A stretch of 64,000 nucleotides of DNA from Pelobates cultripes. Its lineage: Eukaryota > Chordata > Amphibia > Anura > Pelobatidae. Location of the stretch: NCBI GenBank assembly GCA_933207985.1, contig OW240916.1, positions 82,786,700 to 82,850,699 on the forward strand. The letters run 5' to 3'. Both the position numbers and the translations under genes were made by a program. Below are positions 1-9,998 of the stretch, piece after piece (the stretch's first letter is position 1; every line of letters begins with the position of its first letter). Under the pieces are notes generated by a model. It worked only from the letters and a program-made list of their open reading frames with translations. It was not told the origin of the DNA and made no database searches.

Positions 1-330
1 CACACACACAATGCAACACTTACATACAAAGACAATGCATCCTTTGCACACATACACAGAAACACATAATGCAAACACTTACACACACACTGCTTTTCTT
101 ACATACACACAGAAACACAATGCATCACTAACACACACTCAATGCACACACTTACAGACACACACCTTGCATCCCTTATGCATACAAACACAGATTCACA
201 CAATGCATCCCTTACACACAACCAGCAACACACAATACATCCCTTATACACAAATACACACTGCTTCCACTACACACCAACACACTGCATCACCTGCACA
301 AACTGGTATCCCTATACACTACATACCATA
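1..330. repeat. Degenerate CA-rich tandem repeat with ATGCATCC motif
   Basis: Irregular units of about 25-35 bp combine runs of CACA with a recurring AATGCATCC or TGCATCCCTTA motif. The longest reading frames here are translations of this simple repeat (His/Thr-rich) and are not taken as genes. The block is cut by the window start. Confidence 0.75.
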
Positions 331-669
331 AGCACACATATTAGATCCTCTACAATAACACATAACACATCCCCTACACACTCCACTCCCTGTGAGCGAA
401 CTCATGGGTGGGTGGAACATATAAGTGGACTTATGAGTGGGCCTTGTGGGCCCAGACCTTGAGCTGTGTAAGGGGCCCCCCAAAAAATGGTGCTGCTTCC
501 AATTCTCCCAGAACATTGAATTTTGTGACCACAGTTGCAAACAGCCTCCAGAGATCCTGTTCTACACCAGACCAGTGGAGCCAAACTGCAGCCCATCATC
601 ATCCTCATTTGGTTGTAAGTAGGCAATCTAGTATATTATTAGTGACAATAATCTATAATTTACATTACA

Positions 670-780
670 TTAAAGGGACACTATAGTCCCCAGAACGACT
701 GGAGCTTAATGAAGTGGTTCTGGTGTCTATAGCCGGTCCCTGCAGGCTTTTTAATGTAAACACACACTGTGGGCAGCACT
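670..780 (+). repeat. 5' end of a TTAA-type (T2/Kolobok-like) element
   Basis: The sequence starts TTAAAGGGACACTATAG, the terminus shared by several complete elements in this window (for example 1874-2429 and 61298-61830). A matching inverted end was not found downstream, so this is a fragment or a diverged copy of unknown length. Confidence 0.5.
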
Positions 781-1097
781 GGCGTTAGTTCGTAAGGCAG
801 CTCATATAGGTGGGGCATTGTGTTGTCACATGGGGGGGCGGCAAATACAGCTGTTCCCCATGCAGCCACAGGTGCCACTGTGCTGGGAGATTGTGATTAC
901 TCTTCACTTCCTCCCAGCTTACAGAGCAGCGCATGGGAGAGAGAGAGGAGGCATGATTTAATCTTACAACAAATCCAGTAAGCAAATCTTTATAAATTTG
1001 GGTGGGATCAGCTCTGTTTCCACAGTTTATTGGTGTTTACTCTGATGTCTGTATTAATATTGAGGGATTTCTAAGTAGTAACATCAGTGTGTGTCAG

Positions 1098-1530
1098 CAG
1101 GGCCATGCGTTGGGGTGTGCAAGCTGTGCAGTCACGCAGGGTGCCATCACAACAGAGGCGCCCGGCGGACAACACAGCTCACAAGTTGGGGACACCAGCC
1201 TATTCAATTTAAACGATTCGCTGGTGGTCCACTGGTGCGCACCAGCAGTAGGTGCAGTAAGATTATAGCCTCTCCCTCGTGGTTCCGGCGCTCAGTTAGT
1301 GAGTCAGAGCACAGGCTCAGAGATTCTCAGCCTGTGCTCTGACAACATTGAAAGTCAGAGCCGTGAAGAAGCGGGTATGGCAAAGAGCTACTGATTAGCA
1401 TAACATCAATATCCGTTATAAAACCAGGAAAAGGTGGGCACCATTGCACTGATTTGGTGGTGTAATGGGCCACTTGACTGGTTTTGCCCCCCAGGCCTAA
1501 GGCTGCCAGCCCTCCCCTGAGGACGGGTAT
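1098..1530. repeat. Possible diverged hAT-like repeat
   Basis: The segment begins CAGGGCCATGCG and ends in a region resembling the reverse complement of a CAGGGC hAT end, with a CCCCCCAGGCC block inside. I could not match an 8-bp target duplication, so the boundaries are uncertain. No coding potential is seen. Confidence 0.25.
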
Positions 1531-1706
1531 CATTCAGTTCCCTGCGTGGTCCTGCATCACTTTCCGGGTACTGTGTTCCGCTGGCATTGTTATGTTTTAC
1601 AGGATTAGTGTTTTTGTGTCGGCTGGTGTCGTAGCTTTCAGAGAGCACGTCCAGCCATCTTGGCGGTCAGGCCCCGCCCCCCATATCTAAGTGTATTTTG
1701 ATATAA

Positions 1707-1768
1707 ATAAATATATATATATATATTATTTACAGTTTTTTATTTATTTTTAATTAGTTATAAAAATT

Positions 1769-1806
<38 letters not shown>

Positions 1807-1850
1807 TTATATATATTATATATACGTGTGCAATTTTACTCGAAGTGTAT
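1707..1850. repeat. AT-rich microsatellite, (TA)n
   Basis: Two (TA)n runs are separated by A/T-rich sequence, directly before the TTAA element that starts at 1874. Confidence 0.8.
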
Positions 1851-1873
1851 TTTTATATTAATATATTTATATA

Positions 1874-2429
1874 TTAAAGGAACACTATAGTCACCTAAAT
1901 TACTTTGGCTAAATAAAGCAGTTTTAGTGTATAGATCATTCCCCTGCAATTTCACTGCTCAATTCACTGTCATTTAGGAGTTAAATCACTTTGTTTCTGT
2001 TTATGCAGTCCTAGCCACACCTCCCCTGGCTATGATTGACAGAGCCTGCATGAAAAAAAAAAACTGGTTTCACTTTCAAACAGATGTAATTTACCTTAAA
2101 TCATTGTATCTCAATCTCTAAATTGAACTTGAATCACATACAGGAGGCTCTTGCAGGGTCTAGCAAGCTATTAACATAGCAGGGGATAAGAAAATCTTAA
2201 TTAAACAGAACTTGCAATAAAGAAAGCCTAAAAAGGGTTCTCTTTACAGGAAGTGTTTATGGAAGGCTGTGCAAGTCACATGCAGGGAGGTGTGACTAGG
2301 GTTCATAAACAAAGGGATTTAAAGGCTAAATGGCAGAGGAGTGAGCAGTGAGGCTGCAGGGGCAAGTTCTATACACCAAAACTGCTTCATTAAGCTAAAG
2401 TTGTTCAGGTGACTATAGTGTCCCTTTAA
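1874..2429. mobile_element. Complete TTAA-flanked MITE (T2/Kolobok-like)
   Basis: Both ends carry TTAA. The left end reads AAGGAACACTATAGTCACC and the right end is its near-exact inverse, GGTGACTATAGTGTCCCT. The inverted similarity continues inward for about 90 bp (the CTTTGGCTAA/TTAGCTAAAG and AGCAGTTTTAGTGTATAGA segments pair with imperfect partners). There is no coding sequence. TTAA target duplication with AGG-type ends fits the Kolobok/T2 elements described in Xenopus; the superfamily assignment is by termini only. Confidence 0.85.
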
Positions 2430-3082
2430 TTTTGCCACTGTACTGGAGTGTCAAATAATATATGGAAGGTAGTTTTGCAATGTTCTCAATGGATCTGCAG
2501 ATATAAAATCATTTTAAAACTCACATTGTTACGTAAAAACTACATATCTCTTTCCATCTCCACTTTTACCTCTCTCACTCTGTTTAATAAATGGATATTG
2601 ACAATCAGGTTTTCTAAGGTTATTATTTTGTGTTGGATTATGCTATTTTTTGTGTGGAAGGTAGGGCCAGACAGTCTAGCTGTAAGGTTGATTTTCCATA
2701 GGTAACATTTTTTTTATTTCTTTTTAGTGATCCATATGATGGATCCATTCATAGGAAGCATTTTTACTAGTTTTAGTCAATACGCTTTAAGTAGATGTAC
2801 ATTTAAAAGCAAAGTGTGTGTAAAGCTTGTCAGTCTCCAGCAGTGTAGGTGCTAGACTGGAACTTGGTTTGTTGTTCTATTATCTCTGCAAAATAAAACG
2901 TTGTCATACCAAAGAAACCTTGGTGTTTGCCTTACTTTCAGGGTTTGTTTGTTTTTTCTTTATGTTAGCAGTATTCAAAGGCTGTTATGCATAATTGAAG
3001 TGTTGGTACTTTATACATAGTTATGCTGTGTTAGCTGAAAAAGGCAAGAAGCTAATGTTTTCAAATGTATATATTGTATTTA
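2430..3082. other. Gene-free flank, nothing recognised
   Basis: A/T-rich sequence without a convincing gene, repeat boundary or tandem structure. Confidence 0.4.
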
Positions 3083-3600
3083 AATAAACACTATAGTTTT
3101 AGGAATACAGATATGCATTTCTAACACTATAGCACTCTAGTCACAGTGTAGGTGACCAGGCCAGCACAGTCATGGTTAAAAAACTTATTTCACTTGCCTT
3201 TTTTCCCTCGCTGCGCCAATCTCCTCCGTGATGCTTTGGTAATGATCTCAGCCTTTCCAGGCCCTGCAGTTAGTCTCAAAGCGCTCTGATTGGTTGATTG
3301 CAAGCCAACCAATCAGAGTGCTCTAAGCCAATTGCAGGGTGTGAGAAGGCTTTATAAGCTCCTACAGAGCTTAGTCTGCGCCGTGTCCTCCATGGGTGAA
3401 GATGGATAACTTTTTGAGTGTCTGTTTTTTGGTTTTTTTAACCTAATTTTTTTTTGGGTGCTCGGGTTTTTACTTTTATTTTCAAAGTTTGACGGGTATT
3501 ATGGATTTTTATTTGGCCTATTTTGGGGCTGAAAAAAGAAGATTTTAGAAAAAAGAAGATTTTAGAAAAAAGAAGACATCAAATGGTAAGTTTTTTTTAT
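3083..3600. repeat. TTAA-family fragment with 13-bp hairpin
   Basis: The segment starts with a diverged AACACTATAG...TAGGAATACA module seen at the ends of other TTAA elements here. It contains a perfect 13-bp inverted repeat at 3284-3296 and 3306-3318 around a CCAAT-like core. Its right boundary is unclear; it runs into a direct repeat of an AAGAAGATTTTAGAAAA unit near 3535-3580. Confidence 0.4.
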
Positions 3601-3676
3601 TTGCAGGGATTTAGTTTTATTGTTCCCCCCCCCCCACCCCCCTCTTTTGGATCAACAGCAAAAAACAAATGTGAGG

Positions 3677-3740
3677 TAGGCTGAACTTGATGGATGCAAG
3701 TCTCTTTTCAGCTATGTAGCTATGTAACTATGTAACTATT
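3677..3740 (+). repeat. LINE-like 3' tail with (CTATGTAA)n
   Basis: A TGAACTTGATGGATGCAAG stretch is followed by short CTATGTA-type tandem copies, an arrangement familiar from 3' ends of amphibian non-LTR retrotransposons. It is too short to assign a clade. Confidence 0.35.
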
Positions 3741-3842
3741 TTTAGAGTGGTAGAGTGGGAGGTCTTTATTAAGAGAAATTTGGGTTGGGAGGGTGACTAG
3801 GGGTTTGGAGACCTCTAGTCACCTGGGGGAGAGTATTTACAC

Positions 3843-4072
3843 TTAGCCCCCACCTGTCGCCCATGGGTGGGGGCAAGGGGGGAGGACAATAGGTCCCCCT
3901 CCATCTTCATTTAGGGCCCCTACCCGCTGCTCATGGGTGGGGGCCAGGGGGGAGAACAATAGGTTTCCCCCTCTTATTGTAATTTAGGGCCCCACCCGCC
4001 GCTCAGGGGTGGGGGCCGGGGAGAGGACACTAGGTCCCCCCCCCTTTTTGTTATTTAGGGCCCCCACCTGCA
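3843..4072. repeat. GC-rich minisatellite, about 70-bp unit
   Basis: About three and a half units carry TTAGGGCCCC, then CATGGGTGGGGG, then GACAATAGGTCCCCC. The same unit occurs at 63207-63335 inside another hairpin-rich element, which links the two regions. Confidence 0.8.
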
Positions 4073-4319
4073 AGGTTTCCAGCAGGTAAAATACAGCAAT
4101 ATCCCAACAGCAATCCCAATAACTGGACGACACACAGTTTCAGGAGCAGAACTGAAAGCTTTAATCCACAGTCTCCTTTTAAAGCATGCTCCCATGTAAG
4201 GGAGGGATTTACAATCATTAATACAGTAGCCAATCCTGTCCTGGTAACCTCCCACACATCTCCTCCCCTCAGCCAGCATCATAATCCCCTTATCCAGTAC
4301 AGTAATTCCCCCCGTTTCT

Positions 4320-4932
4320 GGATGTACCCCTAAACGTAGGGGTACCTCTTTAAATCCTACATCCCCGGATAGCCCTGATCTGGGTGAACAACATATCCAA
4401 AAATCACCCAGATCAGACCAGGGGTTCGGGAAATGTATGGAGGGAATAAAATGACCGACCGCACTAACTGAGACAGCCGAATGAGGTTCCATGCGACTGG
4501 GCCCTGCGGTCGGTCCTGGCATAAGGGAACAAAATACACGAAAGCCTCTAGCTATAGAGGCTAGGGAGGGTTCGCCTGAATCCCCTCGTTCGGTACTTTC
4601 TATCTACCGAACGAGGGGCCGTTCGGTAGTTTGGAACCGAACGGACCGGGCTTGTGGAGGTCTCAGCGGTGTTCGCCTACTCGAGTGTCCGATTTTTAGT
4701 TCCAGACACTCGATGGCAAAACACCGCTGTTCGGGAGTTTTAAAATGGCCGCCGCCACGTGTTCGTTTGTCGAATGGCGGCCACCCCCGAGAACAAAGGA
4801 CGGCTACTTACTAGTCAATTACCCGTTCGCAACAATATTGACCCCCATAGAGTGAGGGAGGACATGGGGGCACTTCTATTTTTACATATTACAAGGAGGG
4901 AGTTGTGCGTCGGTAGCTCCCTCCTTGTAATA
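4320..4932. other. Chain of perfect hairpins
   Basis: At least nine closely spaced inverted repeats occur: 4324-4332/4337-4345 (9 bp), 4375-4386/4405-4416 (12 bp), 4453-4463/4505-4515 (11 bp), 4543-4550/4555-4562 (8 bp), 4582-4595/4605-4618 (14 bp), 4619-4627/4636-4644 (9 bp), 4665-4673/4720-4728 enclosing 4681-4689/4705-4713 (9 bp each), 4746-4753/4776-4783 (8 bp) and 4887-4902/4917-4932 (16 bp). All arms are exact by eye. No protein is encoded. The last hairpin recurs in diverged form at 62874-62919, so this is part of a repeat family. Confidence 0.8.
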
Positions 4933-5152
4933 AACTGAACAAACGAACGAAGAGGTCTTCATTCATTCGTTTGAAATTTCTATTAATTTATTTGTTTTTC
5001 TGATGAATGAATAGATCAAATTCCTGTTCGCATGCCCAAGTGTATAACGCATGCGTGGGAATTTCACAGCTCTATCTAGTGTGAGCAGATGACTAGGGGG
5101 ACAATTAAATGTAGTGGAGTCGGGAGGGGGGGTTAAAAAAATGGGGTTCGGC

Positions 5153-6827
5153 ATTCCTGCCGGGACTGAGCGCATGAGATTTCCGGGGTATCGAGAGCAC
5201 GGGGGTACAGAGATACGTCCACCTATACGATAAGGGGAAATTAAAAACGTTTGAACACCTGAAAACCCTAGCCCCCCTGACCACGAAAGACGTATTCCGC
5301 TATATCCAGCTTAAGGACTTTGCCAACGGCCCAGAGATCAAACAGGCAGCACACACACCCATGACGTTTTTTGAACGACTGTGCGACGCCGAGACCGAAC
5401 AGAAAGGACTGATCACACTTCTGTACGCACACCTCAGTGCCCCAGACAGAAACACCCCGGACCCCAGATACATTAGACAGTGGGAGACTGATCTGGGTGG
5501 CGCGTTAGAGGGTGAGGACTGGGTAGATATATGGGAGGCGGCTGCAAAGTCGTCAATCTGTGTTCTCCACCAGGAACAATCATATAAAATGTTAATGAGA
5601 TGGTATACCACACCAGTACAATTATACAGAATGGGGCAAACTACAACAGACACGTGCTGGAAGGGATGCGGACATAAGGGCACATTTGTGCATATGTGGT
5701 GGGAATGCCCAGTCATAGGCAGGTATTGGAAACAAGTACAGACTTTATTAACGGACGTCCTGGGTAGACAGGTGGACATGGACCCTTGGTCCGTCCTGCT
5801 ATCTAGGCCGATAGATGGCCAACCCAGACACGAACAACTCCTATTCAACAAAATCACCCTGGCGGCCAGACGGGCACTAGCCCAGGCGTGGCGGGCACCC
5901 TCAGTCCCGACAAACACCGACGTCATCTTGAAAATTAAAGACACTTACTTAATGGACAAACTCACTGCCCAAATAAGAAACACGGAAACGAAGTTCCACA
6001 AAGTCTGGCAACCATGGGAGGAATACATAGGCGACTAGGACACACAGCACTTGACGAGAGCAAGAGACAGGGCCCGCCGCGTGCTCCTCCCCCCCCCCCT
6101 CGGGGGCGGTTGGGGGAACCCCGTGCGGCCCCCCCTCCCTTTTTTTTTTTTCTCTTCTCTCCTCCCTCTCTTTCCACCTCCTTCCCCCCTGCCTCCCCAA
6201 CCCTCACCACACAATACCACAACCACGCAGACACCACCTCCTAAAGGAGAGACGTAGTCTCTTCGAACCTTGATGGAGGGCGCGACCCCAGAAGCAAGCT
6301 CAAACAGCAAAGAGAGGCCCTGCTGATGGGGATGCTGCCCCAGTGACACCCCACCGACATTATCAGCAGATCAAGGGGGCTCCTCTCACGCTACACCACC
6401 ACACCCGAGGTAGGCCCCGTGGAGCAGGAACGGGGGCAAGGATCCTCTCCCCACACACGCTCCACTCCACATCCGTCTCCCTACACGGACACCACGCCAG
6501 CTGGGGCACAACCAGTTACCTACACCTCACTAAAATGCATCTTTCTGCTAGCAAACCACACTGCCACAACCAGGCTCTACCAATAGATATAAAAAGCAAA
6601 GACACGATCAAAGCACTGTACAACTTTAGTAAGGCAGCATACTGCACCACACGCTTCTGTATGCACTGAGTGCTGGGCATATATCTATATGTATGTAAAA
6701 TGTGCAGATATATCAACTGCCACTGTCATACTGTATACGATTATACTTTTGCTCCTACTGTCGTGGCAGGGTAAGACTGATTGTTATATGTGCACAACCA
6801 AAATAAAGAATTAAAAAAAAAAAAAAA
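5153..6827 (+). mobile_element. 5'-truncated L1-clade LINE
   Basis: It comprises the 3' part of ORF2 (5178-6038), a 3' UTR rich in poly-C/poly-T, an AATAAA signal at 6802-6807 and a poly(A) tail at 6813-6827. The 9-bp target duplication GGGTTCGGC flanks it at 5144-5152 and 6830-6838. Poly(A) tail, 5' truncation and target duplication together show insertion by target-primed reverse transcription. Confidence 0.9.
5178..6038 (+). pseudogene. L1 ORF2 C-terminal fragment (CCHC domain)
   Basis: An open frame of 286 codons starts right after a TGA at 5175 with no natural start codon; the first ATG is at 5361. It encodes only the carboxy-terminal part of an L1 ORF2 protein, which in full copies carries endonuclease and reverse transcriptase and copies the element RNA into the genome. 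Counting from the ATG at 5361, a zinc-knuckle-like C-x3-C-x7-H-x4-C pattern sits at residues 99-116, within the WWECP context typical of the L1 ORF2 tail. Endonuclease and reverse transcriptase domains are absent, removed by 5' truncation. There is no stop or frameshift inside the preserved part, which suggests a fairly young insertion. It cannot mobilise itself. Confidence 0.85.
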
Positions 6828-7200
6828 TTGGGTTCGGCCATGACAGTGCCGCTTTAATATATAGTACAAATCTCTAATCTCCAATCACAGAAAAAGCTGC
6901 AAATGCATCTACTCCTCAACATGCAAAAATTAAAACAATGCGTAGGGACACTCTATTGCCCAAATAAAAAAAACAAATAAATCACTATTTTGTTTAAATG
7001 CTCCCAGTGAAAACAAGATATCTGCAGCTTTTGCAAGCTATTTCTAGATATAGCCCTACTGAAACAAAGCATAATTAAATACATGCATGTCTGCATTTCT
7101 ATTGAATTTTTAGAGTGGAGACCCACGCGGCACTGTAAATAAGGTAAGTCCTATTACCTTTTAAGGGACCTAAGGGGAGCAAGCCACTTAAATGGTGGTT

Positions 7201-7259
7201 TTAACACTATAGGGTCAGGAATACATATTTGTGTTCCTGACCCTATAGTGTTCCTTTAA
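7201..7259. mobile_element. 59-bp TTAA-flanked hairpin MITE
   Basis: TTAA occurs at both ends, with a perfect 17-bp stem CACTATAGGGTCAGGAA at 7205-7221 pairing with 7234-7250. The same module forms the right end of the larger element at 61298-61830 and recurs at 24663-24724 and 27770-27827. Confidence 0.75.
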
Positions 7260-7473
7260 ATAGTATATAACATACAATAAAGAGGGTCAATATAATTTAT
7301 AACTTTATTTTTTATTTATATTTTCTATCTCTTGTATGTTATAATAATAAATGGCTTCATATGATCAATATCCTTCACTAAAATACATTTTGCATGATCA
7401 GTCATATTTTCAAAATCAGTGCCAAAATTTCACAATTTCTGCCAGGGTTTTCAAACTTTTGAGCACAACTGTA
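7260..7473 (-). mobile_element. Tc1/mariner end fragment
   Basis: On the minus strand it starts TACAGTTGTGCTCAAAAG followed by CCCTGGCAGAAATTGTG, which I recognise as the terminus of vertebrate Tc1-like transposons next to a TA target. The opposite end and any transposase frame are missing. Confidence 0.6.
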
Positions 7474-7699
7474 TTAGTTAAAATTGTGTCCATCATTAAA
7501 GTAAATGTATGGAAAATTTAAAGCAGACTCAATATGTTCCACAATGCTATAATTCAATCTCAGAATGCTATATGCACAACACATGATCATTTTGATCATT
7601 GCCATTTTGATAGGCCATCTTATGACATATTTGAAAATCATTTAAAATTGGGTTCTACACCTTTTGAATCTCATGGGGTGGGTGGCATTTAGGGTGGAT

Positions 7700-7795
7700 T
7701 TTTATTGTATGTATTGGGGCTGATGTGTAATATAGTCATTGCTGCCGGCCAGGAGTAGTTTGAGTTTGAGCGCAGGGTTTAATTTTGTATGTTTA
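7700..7795 (+). repeat. Left copy of a direct repeat flanking a hAT insertion
   Basis: The stretch TGTATGTATTGGGGCTGATG through TTTAATTTTGTATG is repeated with about 80-85% identity by eye at 9131-9226, in the same orientation. The hAT element 7819-8883 lies between the two copies. Confidence 0.6.
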
Positions 7796-8066
7796 CATTT
7801 GCTTTTGTATCACACAGCCACTGGTGTACATACCGCGGTCGCAGGGGTTGCAGCTGCGACTGGGCCCGGCCCACCAGGGGGCCCAGCCGACCTGCGATCT
7901 GGTATGTATGCCACTGTGGCCAGCCTCTTCTCCTGGGGGGCCTAGTAGTTGGCCACCTCAGGGCCCTGCGAGGTGCGTCATATTCCGGCATCAATAAGCA
8001 GCGCCGCTGGACCCCAGGGAATCCCCTCAGCACTCCCAAAGGTAGGGAGGCTGGGGGATTACATTA

Positions 8067-8467
8067 AAAAAAAGTGTGTATGTGTGTTAGCATTAGTGTG
8101 TGTATGTGTGTTAGCATTAGTGTGTGTATGTGTGTTAGTATTAGAGTGTGTGTTAGTGTTAGTTTTTGTGTCAGTGAGTGTGTTAGTTTTTGTGTGTTAC
8201 TGTGTGTTAGTTTGTGTGTGTCTGCTAGTGAGTGTCAGTGTGTTAGTTTGTGTCAGTGAGTGTGTGTGTCAGTGAGTGTGTTACTGTGTGTCTGTTAGTG
8301 AGTGTATGTTTGTCAGTGAGAGTGTATGTTTTGTGAGTGTGTATGTGTGTCTGTCTGTCAGTGAGTGTGTATGTATGTCTGTCACTGAGTGTCTCTGTCA
8401 GTAAATGTGTGTCTGTTAGCTAGTGTGTATGCGTCTGTTTGTGAGAGTGTGTGTGTGTGTGTGTGTG
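8067..8467 (+). repeat. TG-rich microsatellite/minisatellite inside hAT element
   Basis: It is made of GTGTGTATGTGTGTTAGCAT-type units that decay into GTGTCAGTGAGTGT and end in pure (GT)n. The Val/Cys-rich frames here are repeat translations. Confidence 0.9.
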
Positions 8468-8468
8468 T

Positions 8469-8700
8469 TTAAAGCACCTTCAGCACGTACCTTTCTCTAG
8501 CGTCGGACTCCCTTGGCGCTGTGGATCCCTCCGCCCCGATCCGCTTCTCAGCTCCGAATGTGCATGCGCGGCAACTCATTACTCATTGCTTTTCTCTGAA
8601 ACTGCTATGTTTTCAGCTGCAGGGTTAAAACTAGAGGGACCTGGCACCCAGACCACTTCATTGAGCTGATGTGATCTGGGTGTCTGTAGTGGTCCTTTAA
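8469..8700. mobile_element. TTAA-flanked MITE captured within hAT element
   Basis: TTAA lies at 8469-8472 and 8697-8700. The internal sequence resembles the MITE at 11890-12295 (a CCTTTCTC-AGC-T-GG-CTCCCT segment and the TAGTGGTCCTTTAA end). The same MITE sits at the equivalent place in the hAT copy at 25342-26322. Confidence 0.7.
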
Positions 8701-8883
8701 GTGTATGTGTATCTGCATGCACTGGCGTACATACCGCGGTCGCAGGGATCGCAGCCCGGCGACCCCTGCGACCAGGTGCCCGCCGCCATTTGTTGCGGCC
8801 CCAGCCCGCACAGAGTAAGTGCGGGGGGGAGGCCATGGATCAATTTTCGCACCTGGGCCCCATGGGTCATGTGTACGCCACTG

Positions 8884-9737
8884 TACACAGCCATGTTTTC
8901 CCTATGAAGGGCTAATAAGTGTTTAGAAAAATACTCCTCTGTGTCTGATTAGAGATTTTTACCTTAGAGCTGCAGATAGCAATGTGAATTGTTACTGTAG
9001 GACTCACCCAAGAAGTTTTGCCTTGATGTGGCAGGTGAGCTTACACTTAAATGGCCATTGAAGTGATACTAAAAAGTTATTTAAATGTGCATATGGATTT
9101 GGGATAGTGTGCATGTAACTTTTTTGTTGTTTTTTATTGTATGTATTGGGACTGATGTGTATTATAGTCATTGACGTCACCCAGGAGTAGTGGGAATTTA
9201 AGCTCAGGGCTTAATTTTGTATGCTTAAATAAAATCTTTTATGTATACATTTTCTGCAATTTCTGTTAGCAAAATGTATCTATTAAATTGTATTACTTAC
9301 CCTGAAATTTAATTTGACATGGAAAAAAAATGTAGAGCAAGTAAATAAAAATAGAGATAATAAAAACAAATGAGAACTAGGTTTGTTAAATGATATTTAA
9401 TAAAAATGTTGGTATTCTTAAGGTATTATTTTACACATTACACCTAGGAAAAAAAAATGTCCTGTGTTCCGTATGTATGGTCAACTCCTGGATAATTAGC
9501 ATTGAGGCAAGCTTTTAAAAGTCGCAGGATAGCGCTGCTACAATTAGCTTTTGTTCATATGCCTTGGCAAAGAGGTCGCCCCTACTATTCAAAGGGCAGC
9601 AGATTAGACTGTACAAATATACCCAGATATGCTAATGAACCTTATCTATGGCATGCGTTCATTTGTCAACACTTTTGCTGCTGTCAGAAGGTTAAAAATG
9701 GAAACCAAATCTTTTCTTCTTTACAGCAAAATCAAGC
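8884..9737. other. Upstream flank of tpm4
   Basis: Mostly A/T-rich sequence. It contains the right copy of the direct repeat (9131-9226). From about 9480 the sequence looks non-repetitive and may include distal promoter DNA. No exon was recognised. Confidence 0.4.
9131..9226 (+). repeat. Right copy of direct repeat (see 7700-7795)
   Basis: It matches 7700-7795 across TGTATGTATTGGGACTGATG, TATAGTCATTG and GGCTTAATTTTGTATG. Together they look like a 1.4-kb duplication whose interval now holds the hAT element, or like two copies of one unclassified repeat. Confidence 0.55.
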
Positions 9738-9747
9738 CCAAATAAGG
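9738..9747 (+). promoter_or_regulatory. Perfect CArG box (SRF site)
   Basis: CCAAATAAGG matches the serum response factor consensus CC(A/T)6GG exactly. It sits 252 bp upstream of the tropomyosin ATG, a usual distance for muscle and cytoskeletal gene promoters. Function is inferred, not shown. Confidence 0.65.
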
Positions 9748-9998
9748 TGATTGGTTTTGGGCTGCGGATTCGTAGTTGAAATCTGTCCAAGTCTCTCCTT
9801 GGAATGGATGTAAGTGAAAAAAGTCTTGTGGTGTCTCAGGGGACTAAGCCATCCAATGATATGCTCTGTGAGTTTAAAACTGTCTGTAGTTTATCCACCT
9901 TCAGTTGAGCTTTGCACACACAGTTCACTGCAGCTTCTCTTACTTCCAAGTGGCCACTTCTTTCCTCGCTGCGAGAAGCCTCTTAGCCCAAGGTCAAG
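9748..9998 (+). promoter_or_regulatory. tpm4: Putative tpm4 core promoter and 5' UTR
   Basis: Seen here are an inverted CCAAT (ATTGG at 9750-9754), a CCAAT at 9853-9857, a TATA-like TTTAAAA at 9873-9879 and an E-box CAGTTG near 9902. A start about 30 bp after the TATA-like box would give a 5' UTR of roughly 90-95 nt running to the ATG at 9999. The start codon context AAGATGG has a purine at -3 and G at +4, a good Kozak match. Transcription start is inferred. Confidence 0.5.

Larger units (their letters stand above)
4836..6857 (-). mobile_element. TTAA-ended hairpin-rich element, copy A, interrupted by L1
   Basis: Read on the minus strand from 6857 it starts TTAAAGCGGCACTGTCATGG, like the element at 62528, then is broken by an L1 insertion (5153-6827) and resumes at 5152. 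The two copies also share the TTACAAGGAGG hairpin and the GGGGGTCAATAT / ATATTGACCCCC segment. The left boundary of copy A is not certain and may lie as far out as the minisatellite at 3843. No transposase is visible. Confidence 0.65.
7819..8883 (+). mobile_element. Non-autonomous hAT element with internal TG repeat
   Basis: The terminal inverted repeats are CACTGGTGTACATACC on the left and the inverse of CAGTGGCGTACACATG on the right. They are flanked by the 8-bp duplication CACACAGC (7811-7818) / TACACAGC (8884-8891), with one mismatch. Inside are a GC-rich arm, a TG-rich repeat (8067-8467) and a captured TTAA-type MITE (8469-8700), then a second GC-rich arm starting with another TIR-like CACTGGCGTACATACC at 8720. 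No transposase is encoded. The element at 25342-26322 has the same internal order in inverted orientation. Confidence 0.85.

Noticed and set aside
4055..4522. 155-codon minus-strand frame
   Set aside because: It spans the hairpin chain and minisatellite; codon content shows no domain and the frame is explained by GC-rich repeat DNA.
5361..6038. 226-codon open frame as a host gene
   Set aside because: The peptide is the L1 ORF2 tail, with poly(A) tail and target duplication around it.
7850..8060. CpG-island-like GC-rich blocks (also near 26000-26300 and 43400-43800)
   Set aside because: Each is an arm of a hAT element, not a promoter island of a host gene.
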